The position numbers and the translations under genes are program-made. Positions 55,221-64,000 of a stretch of 64,000 nucleotides of DNA are shown here, piece by piece; the stretch's first letter is position 1; the number at the start of each line of letters is the position of its first letter. The stretch is from the NCBI GenBank assembly GCA_946902985.2, contig CAMPQE020000054.1, positions 558,001 to 622,000 on the forward strand. The letters are read 5' to 3'. Below the pieces are notes generated by a model. That model made no database searches. It saw nothing but the letters and a program-made list of their open reading frames with translations, and had not been told where the DNA came from. Source of the DNA: Meconema thalassinum. Its lineage: Eukaryota > Arthropoda > Insecta > Orthoptera > Tettigoniidae.

Positions 55221-58200
55221 CTCTCCAAAGATTCATCCTTCCTCTGGCACCGGAGTAGGAGGAAAACCTCCCGGTACCAAACCTATAGGTTGATTTTTAC
55301 AGAGGGAAGGAACCCTACCATAATCTGCCTCTTGCAACAGTGCCTGAAAAGTCCTACGGGATTAAGGACCTAAGTTGAGCCCCCCCCCAGGGAGTCCCGG
55401 GACAGTTGCTTCCTCGTTAGTCCTGTATCTTCTCAAAGGCCCTGCCTCCTGAGCAGGGTAAGCAAGCCTCAGCTAGAGCTACTCTCGTTCCTTAGGGCCC
55501 TCCTCCTTGATAATAAACCCTTAGTAGGATGCTAAAAGAATGAAAATAAAGTCTTCAGGAAATTAAATTAGCCCTGGGGATATCTGGCATCTCTAAGAGA
55601 GTCATATTTGGCCTGCAAGACAACAAAACACCATCCTTTTCCTCGCCTTAGTTATAGAGACTCCTCACAGGTCCGATGCATAGACACCGCATAAGTATTC
55701 GAACCCGGTCCTGAAAGAGTGAGATGAATACCTTAACATTCAGGATGTTACACTGCCACGAGAGGCCGAAGAGGTCTGTGAGTCTCTCAAGCAGCTGTTA
55801 CGGAGGAGGTTTAACAAGCATCTGCACCTCCCGGGTAACGAACCTACAGCCATCCTTCTCGAAAGCTTAGGCTCTTTATAGAGGTCCTCTAAGTGTGATA
55901 ACATCTCTATAGTCGTTGTTTGATTGTCCCAAGAACAATGATATGTTATATGAAGTGCATTTCTGTATTTTGGTTAAGTGTAATGTAAGTAAGCACATGT
56001 AATGAGAAAATGTATGACTAAGTAGAAGGATGAATGAATGAATGAGCGAAAGAGGGGGATTAAGAACTGTCTAATTGATATTATTCCTACTAGCTTAGTT
56101 TGTAAACAGTGTGTGTATTCCCCTTCCCCAAATCCCTCCCTCTTTAAAGTCTCTAGTCGTAAACTTCTTGAAATAAATAAGAAAATATCTCTAAATGAAA
56201 GAACTTTGTGGTACCTGTCTCCACTTATAATCTAGTAAAGCCTTCACAATGACACAGGTTATCAGACATCTCACAACCACACATAAAATTGAAAATAGTA
56301 ACTATTGGAGTCCATGGTAAGTTGAATTGCCAATAATCCCTAAAACTCGACTGGTTCAGCAAGAGAGTATTAGCCTCAAAGCCTGTAATTTAGATGCAGC
56401 TGTCCCAATCAACATACAAGTACATAGCAAGGACCTAACCAGCTCAGGTAGCGGAACATATGAGAAGGCTGTAACAAGGCCTCGCTTTACTATGTCAGGT
56501 TCAAAGCGATTGGGAAACAAATTAGAGCATCATTCATCTCACCGATAGGGAAGACTAAATATAAGTTTCATTTAAAGCCTCTTAGGAAGAATTCGTAAAA
56601 AGTGAGAGGTTAAATAATGCCGAGCAAGGCGATGGAAAAAGACATAGGTATCTTAGACACCGACCGCATTGTAGTACCGAGTATTATTAAAACTGTTGCC
56701 TAGGACCTGACGAGTGAGAATTTAAATTTGTCCCCACAAATACCGTATATCTGAGCATTCAGGTTGAGTTACATGCGGTTTATTTTTCGCGAATTAAACG
56801 GCCTTCCTCCTACGTGTGTTATTAGCTGCCAATACCTGCCATGGCGTCATTTTTAACGGCAGAAATAACCGTCACAAGCCGTTATTACAAGTGCCTTTTT
56901 GTTTGACCTACAGGCTACCAAAAACGCAATTTTAAAGTCACTCGCAATTCCTATGAAGACAGGAATTTATGAGAACGTCAAAGAAAGATCGATAAATAAT
57001 GAAGTGGGTATACCATTTAATCCAAACCGCGAGTATACATATGAATTGACACTCAAAAGCTCCACTGCTCTTAAAACTAGGGTCCGTAGCCCTGACCGAA
57101 CGGCGAGTTTCGTGTTATATTCTGATATCTCTATCTTAGCGGCAGATGACCTACCTGTTCCACCCCTTCAAGGCTACAATCATTGTTATTCTCATGGCAG
57201 AAAGAGCCTCGTAACAATCGGGATAGTGGGAAAGGTAGTTGCCGTTACGACCGTAAATACGAATAGCCTCGTGGAAACTCGTCGCTTCTTGGAATTTTTA
57301 GGTTATACATTTACGTAGATATATCTAGTATCCTGTATTCGCCCTTTTGTAACATCTAAGGCTAGCTGTAGGGTAATTTTATTTATTTTTTGTTATCTCC
57401 TCGGGTCATCAGACCGGTGCACCCGAGTAACGCTCAAGCCAACGGTTGACCTCCGGAATAGTATCTTGTCGAAAGGCCCCTTCTAATGCTTCCCTCTCCT
57501 CTCCCCCACATTTCCCCCTCAGTGTAGTAGGTTTTGCTGGCTCATTAGCGGACTCTTGGTGTCCATGTCAGGACCCCGACAGGAGTAGCGAACTGTGCAC
57601 TACCTCTCTTCTTATGAAGCGCACACGCACCTCTTTACTGCGAGAGCTAAGAGCTCAAGCAGCCTTTAACCTCCCCATAAAGGCTTCCAAAAAGATGCAA
57701 TGTTGGATTTCACACCAAAGAATTAAAACTCAGCAATTTTTCTAGTTTTATGCCGTGTCATGTATGGGGTTTGGCCTAGGAACACCAAGCTGGCTCATCA
57801 GTGGGCTCTTGTCATGTTTCTTTCGCTCCTAGATTGAGCGCTCCATCAAGTGGCTATTGGCTCAGGTCTTCAAAAATCGACAAACCATCTCCGCTGAATT
57901 CAATTGTCAAGGCGAAATACACAAAATGCCCAATAATTTTCCGAAATGTCTACTTTGTCTGAAATTCCACGCTTTGCATTTGCGATTATTTTCGAGCACT
58001 CACTATCGACGATAGGAGAAAGCTCATTGCCCAACATCATCGTTGATTTAATTGTCTTCCGCCTAAATATTCTGCGTCTAATTACCACTCCACTTGATAT
58101 TGTTTCCATTGCCAAAAGCTACATCGTCACGAGAATCCGAAGTCATCAGCCACTTCACCTTCCACCTCAAAACAAAGTGATGACGTTGAAAGGTCTAATG

Positions 58201-59096
58201 CTTCCTGTTTGGTTCAATATTCTCAATCCTGGCGCAGTGCCCAGGTACTTTAATCCGCACTTCAAGTGGACGTACAAGATTGGTTTGGTGATTGGATTTG
58301 AGCCAGAGGTCTTCTGGATTCTGCCGCAACACACGACTTCGTGTCAAGGTCGTTAATTGAAAAACGTGGTCTTCCCGTAATACCTACCTCCATAGAAGTA
58401 TCTGTCATTAATCATTCTAAAAGTCAAGCTCTACAATTTTCGAAGTTGCAACTCAAAGACACCTGTCAGAGAAACACTTAAAATGAAATTGTCTCATCCT
58501 GAATAACATAGGCGAGGATACCCCTAGTCGCTCTGTCGATACTACCCGCTCAAACAATCCTGCTAATTTGAGACCCATTGAATCCTATATAAATCATGCA
58601 TTATGCTTACAAAAAGCCGGTTGCATATTGACCAACTATAAAGGGTCAAACGGACCCCGCTTGCCCGGTTAAGTACCGTACACGAGACCGAAATGTGTAC
58701 ATTGAATCGCCGGCCTATCTGTGGGCTCAAATTGCAACAAATATTTTGACATTGTTTAACGGATAAAAATTATCCAATTAATGGAATTTCTGTCTTGCAT
58801 GGCGCAAGATTTCATAATGCCGTTAGTCAAAAGTAACGGCAACTGGGTCCAGCAGACCCGGATAAGGGTTAATAAAAGGGGACATATTTTTCAATCGGAG
58901 AGGACGTGTGTCTATGAGGCTGGTACTATCGACTTTTAAGTGCATTTCGTAGTAGATCAATGCGATAACGCTTGAGAATATGGGTAGGCTACTGGTTTCA
59001 AACATGGTAGACGTTTTTGTTCCGTCGGTAGTCTTTCTACTGGTTGCTGTTATAAGATATTCGCGTTCAAATTTTGGATTATGTGTAAATACTTGC
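55221..59096. other. Repeat-derived or intergenic sequence without a supported gene
   Basis: Contains two moderate + strand open frames, 56899-57318 (139 codons) and 57946-58356 (136 codons), with no recognisable domain or splice context. A C9 run lies at 55381. Near 58640-58860 the sequence has GGGTCAAACGGACCCCGC-type palindromes that resemble DNA-transposon ends. I cannot assign any of it. Confidence 0.3.
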
Positions 59097-59411
59097 AAAT
59101 CATACTAATATATAAAAATGAGATGGTGCGTGTCTGTCTCTCTGTTACCCAATCACGCAAGAAGCACTGGTCCGATTTATATGGAATTTTGCATGGATGT
59201 AGCTACTTTACCATGTTTACATATAGGCTACATTTCATTTTGATATTTTGCACAATTTATAAATGGCGACCATTTTAGTGACGTCACTACACCCTTTGGT
59301 TTCGAAATTTCATATTTCCATTTCAAATAAAAAGAGAACGCTACGAAATAGCAATCTTTTGATGGCTAGTACGAGCTTTAAAATTTAATATTCTATCAGA
59401 AAGGTCCTGAT
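59097..59411 (+). mobile_element. Helitron-like fragment interrupted by the hAT element
   Basis: Starts near TAATATATAAAAATGAGATG with phrases shared with other Helitrons in the window (TCTGTCTCTCTGTTACC, TATGGAATTTTGCATGGATG). It stops at the hAT insertion and resumes after 61417. The 3' end is not identified. Confidence 0.45.
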
Positions 59412-60286
59412 TAGTCTTGTGTAGTTCGCGAATGAACTAGTTCGGAAGAGCGGGTCCCTCAGACGAACTACCGAACTAGTTCCCAGATCGCTCGCTTGTT
59501 AGTTCGTTCGCTCTTTTCCCGCTGACCGACCTGTAAGAGCGCGAGAGCGCGGGTCCGCCGTAGCTCGCCACTCATTGCACAATCGCATGCGCTATGTTTT
59601 ATTGTCAGCTCAGTTGATTGAGTGTATCTATTGATAGTGGCAAGATTGTCAAGTTTTGGCGCGGCGATTGTTCAATGTTGGTTTATTATAATAACAGTAT
59701 AACACACTACTAGTAGGCTTGCGCATAATAGTTCGCGGCTGGGAGCGATCAGTTTAGTTCGCAGCTCCTTAGCGAACTAACACGCTAATAGTAGTAACTA
59801 CCTTATATTTGTAATGTAATACAGTGGCGGTTCATAAATATAAGTTACTGATATTTAACTGATGTAGATGTGGGGATAATTCCACAGTTTTATTTAACTT
59901 AGTCATTTTGGATTATTTGAAAATATGTCCAATTATTTAGAAAATCGGCGAACTGGATTAAGATTACCATTTGAATGAACTAGTTGATATTTATTTTTCT
60001 CGATACATGGTGATACAACTACTTTTACCTGTTTTTAAGAAATGAACATTATGACGATGCTTCACAAAGAAAAGCGAACTTCTATGGACAAAAACTCTGA
60101 ACTAAAAAACCCTATTCCTCCCATTCATGCCATAAAGATAATGTACCCAACGGTTTCAGAGCAGCCAAATAATGAATATCACGAAGCAAGTAAGAAATGA
60201 AAATTCCGGCGGGCGGGGGTACGTCTTATCATCACCTAGTGACAAGTAGGAAATGGAATCGGATGGTGACGCGCCGATACACGCGA

Positions 60287-60341
60287 AAAATGATGATGGT
60301 AATTGTTGTTTTAAGGGGCCTAACGTCTAGGTTATCGGCCC
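60287..60341 (-). mobile_element. Mini-SINE copy, 55 bp, 7 bp target-site duplication
   Basis: Flanked by CACGCGA at 60280-60286 and 60342-60348. Contains TGATGATGGTAATTGTTGTT, then TTAAGGGGCC and GTTATCGGCCC. It is the ATC-tail subtype. Confidence 0.82.
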
Positions 60342-60448
60342 CACGCGAGAGAAAAACATAAAGAGAATAATAAGTGTATGCTTCTACGAACACATCGTCC
60401 ATACTGTTATTCTTTTAGGTACGGTACCGGTATTTCACTAATGATAAA

Positions 60449-60860
60449 CAGTGACGGATCCAGGCCTTGCGGGGCCCTGGGCGGTATGATAAGGTGGGGC
60501 CCACAACAATAGGAAATTAAAAAAATCAAATCAAATGGAGACAGGGAAGGTGTGGTCCCAAGAGAGAAAAGAACAACACCGGAGACGAATGCGGAAACAC
60601 TGGGCGGTAGTTAAAGCTCGGAAGAAGAGACAGTTGAACTGACGTGGTCCCTAGTTGGCCGAATCGAAGAAAGAAGAAGAAGAAAATAAAGAATAGTTAC
60701 AATATTTTGAATTCACTACAGTGCATTTTTTAATAATATGAAAGAAACCTTTAAGTCCCCTTGAAGAAGATTATGTAAACTATGAAATATTAAAATATTA
60801 CTTTGCGACTTTTTTCCCGGCTGAAGTGTTCTATCATTTCACTGAAATGATCCGCCCCTG
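60449..60860. mobile_element. hAT MITE, 412 bp
   Basis: Ends CAGTGACGGATCC and, inverted, CAGGGGCGGATCATTTC. Flanked by the perfect 8 bp duplication ATGATAAA (60441-60448 and 60861-60868). Non-coding; mobilised in trans. Confidence 0.88.
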
Positions 60861-61500
60861 ATGATAAACAAATGACGACTTTAGGCTTTATAAACAATAG
60901 AAAGAGAAGTTTTCTCAGAAGGAAAGACATGGACCCTAATAAAAAGGATGGCCAACAATAGGGTGAGATGGAAGAAGTTTGTAGCTACCCTATGTTCCTA
61001 CAAGGAATAAAAGGAAATAAGGAAGGAATAAGGAATTTCACTAATGTTTCAATACTCATATTTTTGTATTTTTTTTATCTTCGAATATCAAAATGTAAAA
61101 CACATTACTACACACGCAACATGTCGCTATCTAATACACGAATTGCACAGTAACTGTTACAGTAGCCTACAGTATTGCTTGAAACGAGAGCAATGTGAAT
61201 GAGCAATCACTGGTGACGAGTCATCAGTGGTGACAGACTGCTATAACCAACAAAGAGCGCGTGCAGTGTCAGCAGCACGGCGAGCGAACGATCTGTCTTA
61301 CAGGGAATTCGAGATGGGACCTAACGAACTAAAAGAGCGAACTAGTTCGCTAAGGAGCTGCGAACTAAACTGATCGCTCCCAGCCGCGAACTATTATGCG
61401 CAAGCCTAGTCCTGATCACTTTTCGTGTATCTCCAACGGTTAGCAAGTAAAACCTAAATGTGTGCTATAAAACATTGTCGACGCCAAGCGGTGCAGTATA

Positions 61501-63405
61501 TCTCTATATAAAAATGAAAGTTTGCCTGTTTTTCTGAATTTCTACGGAAATTTGAGTTATTTACGCGCTTCAGAATGTTTAAGGTGGATGCTCGCGAAAA
61601 GATTTGTTTTGACTGGCTGTCTGTCTGTTTGTTTGTCTTTGGACAACTTTGTTCCCTTATAACTAGAGAACGATTGGGTGTATCAACGTAGAATTAGGTA
61701 CAGGTATCCATCAGAGGGAATATCCATCCATCCTTGATGTAACTCTCATAAAAGGGGGCCTACGCCGTTGAAATACAAGCTGAAAAAGGCGTAGACGGAC
61801 GAAAGCTCATTTTCAGCCCCTCATTTTGAGAGACAACATTTTAAGGCCCCAAAAACCAACCGTTTTTAGATATTTCCAGACAACTATTTTCATTTAATAA
61901 ACTAATGAACGAATGCAAGCCGGTAACCATGGCAACAGATTTGCTGTAAGACGCAATGTAATTCCATTAATTACATTAGTGTGAAAGTTTGCAAACGGCT
62001 AGAAGGTTATCGCGGAACCAAATTAAGCTGTAACATTCATCAATTCGTATAATGCGCTTAAGGGGGTCAAGGGGTACTCTAGATTTTTTTTTCACGTAAC
62101 TTTTACCTGCAGGTGTGGTACGGCAGGTCTATTATATTCCTATCCCTATATTATATTATTATTAGTGTTATATTATGGCGTACAACGACGAGACGCCCCT
62201 CGATGCCAGAAACAGAACTCGGGGGCCTTAAAGGGTCCTCGAAAACAACATTATAAGGCTCTAAAATTAACAGTTTCTGAAATATTTCCAGAAAACTAAT
62301 TTAATTTAATTTAACAAACTAATGAAGGAATACAAGTCGGTAACCATGCCAACATTATCTCATCGGATGACATCCAACATCCCATCTATTTCTGTGAGAA
62401 GCAATGTCGCTCCATTTATTAAATTTCTGAGAAAGTTTGCAAATGGCTATAAGGTTATCACGGAGCCAACTTAGACTGTATAATTCATCAATGTAATTAA
62501 GGGGGTCAAGGGGTAACCTAGAATTTGTTCACGCAATTTTCACGTGCGACATATAGTACAGAAGGTCTATTATATCTCCAAACTGCAACATTATTTTCAA
62601 AAATTCCTGAATTGAATCAGCATTTTTTGCGGCTTATAAGAACTTGGGCCATTTGAAGCTAGAGAACCTGAATTTTCATGCACCACATGCCTTTATAATT
62701 TATGAAAGGGGTCTTCCTGTGTATGGGGACCTATCACAACGTAGTGGGTCAGTTCTTATGTGACGTGTATTGCGTTTTGTCTACAAGGCAATCAATTTTA
62801 TTTCACGTCAGAAGGTACACGTTATGTAAATCATTTTTTTTTTTTGTCAATATACGGGTTCATCGTAACGATGATTTTGTTTGATACTGTGTGGTAGATA
62901 TACCCATATTTGGATATCTGGGTGATATGTTGTAGACAATAGAATTGTCTGTCTGTCTTTCTGTGTACCTTTATGTACGCCTATAACTCGTGTTTGGATG
63001 CTTGGTGCATCGTAAAATTAGGTATGGTATCCATGAGAGTCAATACAAAATCATTTATAAAACACTTCACCGTACTTTTCGTACAGTAGAAGGGTGGATA
63101 TAGAGAAAAACTTCTCAAAATACATGCTAAAATAGGCGAAATATTAAAATTATCCTAGAAGGAAGACCAAAGCATATGTTGCGCTTCTCAAGTGAGACAC
63201 GAAATTCGGGAGTCTATAAAGGGTCTCCGAAAACCACATTTTAGGGCCCTTAAATTAACAGTGTGTGTGAAATTCCCAGAAAACTAACTTTGTTCTGTTA
63301 AACCTATGAAGGAATGACAAACCGCTAACCATTGCAGCATTAGCTAAATTGATAATGTCTGGTGTTAACAACGAAGACCGTTCGAAGAACGGGTACTTCT
63401 GCTAG
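61501..63405 (+). mobile_element. Complete non-autonomous Helitron
   Basis: Begins TCTCTATATAAAAATG after an A and ends with the stem-loop CCGTTCGAAGAACGG, then GTACTTCTG and CTAG before a T. These are canonical Helitron termini with A^T insertion and no duplication. Internally, blocks such as TTAACAGT...ATTTCCAGA and GGTAACCATG recur near 61830, 62250 and 63230. No helicase or Rep coding sequence. Confidence 0.88.
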
Positions 63406-63506
63406 TATAATATAATCTTGCTAAGCCTGGCATTTCTGCAGATGGTTATTAATAGTTGTAATTTTTTCTCCAAATTTTCAAAATTGTTATACGGTACTCA
63501 TGGCAA

Positions 63507-63593
63507 TTTTTAGCCTACTTTCGATTTTTGCAAAAAATGAAAGTAGACTTATGAGATCAACACAGGGCGAAAAAAGTGTGTCTGTCTGTGTGT

Positions 63594-63634
<41 letters not shown>

Positions 63635-64000
63635 TGTGTGAGTCTGTGTGTGTGTGTGTCTGTGTGTGTGTGTGAGTGTGTACTCTGAATGTCTGTTCCC
63701 CCTATCAATTCGAACACGGTGAATGCGAATTGAACGAAATTTGGTACAAAGGTAGAACTAGCAAACGACACCTCAGTGTCATGTTTTATATCGCCGCCAT
63801 CTTTACTAAAACTGAATGGCGGCCACTCAAACGTTCAAAACGTAAAATCAAATAACGACTAACCAAATCATCCGATCTCTACCAAATTTGGTAACAACAT
63901 ACCTTCGTATAGGATGCGTCTTGTGATCAAACTACAAGGTCGTCCGCCATACCATTTCAGGATGGCGGCCGTGCGAATTATGCAAACTTTATAATCCATA
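63507..64000 (-). mobile_element. Edge of a Helitron-like element (first subfamily)
   Basis: The 3' stem-loop (CTACTTTC/GAAAGTAG), GT/CA microsatellite (63580-63680) and first internal repeat match the element at 6551-8422 closely. It runs off the window. Confidence 0.75.

Larger units (their letters stand above)
59412..61408. mobile_element. Composite hAT-type non-autonomous element
   Basis: About 2.0 kb flanked by an 8 bp duplication GTCCTGAT (59404-59411 and 61409-61416), the hAT length. The outer ends are TAGTCTTGTGTAGTTCGCG and, inverted, TAGGCTTGCGCATAATAGTT. An internal inverted copy of the right end, about 66 bp and nearly identical, lies at 59714-59780. A mini-SINE and a 412 bp hAT MITE are nested inside. 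No transposase gene. Confidence 0.75.

Noticed and set aside
56899..58356. Two moderate + strand frames (139 and 136 codons) as host genes
   Set aside because: No domain, no splice context, and located in repeat-like sequence.

Overview
The window reads as an insect nuclear contig, probably from a large, repeat-rich polyneopteran (orthopteran-like) genome. That taxonomic guess rests only on repeat style: tRNA-derived SINEs, RTE/BovB-type LINEs, Helitrons and hAT elements. The sequence is AT-rich, introns are long, and most bases are transposon remains.

Main discovery: positions 35838-53302 are a structurally complete 17.5 kb Maverick/Polinton (polintovirus/adintovirus-like) element. It has about 100 bp terminal inverted repeats starting AGTAGTACAG and a perfect 6 bp target-site duplication (TCCTCT). 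It encodes the full expected kit, nearly all on the minus strand: integrase, protein-primed family B DNA polymerase, packaging ATPase, major capsid protein, penton-like minor capsid protein, a phospholipase-A2-like plus adenain-like protease reading frame, and several recurrent Maverick proteins. It also carries unusual cargo: a two-BIR inhibitor-of-apoptosis gene, a well-formed tRNA-Leu(UAA) gene, and a long fibre-like protein with phage-tail-fibre-style repeats. Polymerase and ATPase are each broken by a frameshift at a 7-base homopolymer; most other genes are open. The virion genes suggest an endogenous virus able (or once able) to make particles, integrated by its own integrase.

Host gene: three + strand exons (4938-5054, 12518-12576, 27967-29119) have consensus splice sites and matching phases. 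They form a C2H2 zinc-finger gene with an acidic N-terminal part and twelve complete or nearly complete fingers before a premature stop; decayed fingers continue to about 29710. Its introns hold the repeats listed for 5-28 kb.

Layout: 1-1648 a 73 bp satellite; 2.2-2.5 kb a SINE; 5.9-10.9 kb an RTE/BovB-type LINE (minus), itself invaded by a mini-SINE and a Helitron-like repeat element; 13.7-17.8 kb two head-to-tail Helitrons; 17.86-18.5 kb a 32 bp minisatellite; 18.7-19.8 and 23.9-25.3 kb two more Helitron-like elements; 26.3-27.7 kb a tandem duplication of about 700 bp; 29.9-32.0 and 34.3-35.1 kb two more decayed LINEs; 35.8-53.3 kb the Maverick; 55.05-55.22 kb a histone H1 fragment; 59.4-61.4 kb a composite hAT-type element with nested insertions; 61.5-63.4 kb a complete non-autonomous Helitron; and the edge of another Helitron-like element at the end.

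A second possible novelty is a dispersed retroposon of only 45-57 bp (hairpin GGGGC...GCCCC followed by TTAAAACAACAAT and a short ATC or TAAC tail). Five copies in the window are flanked by 7-12 bp target-site duplications.
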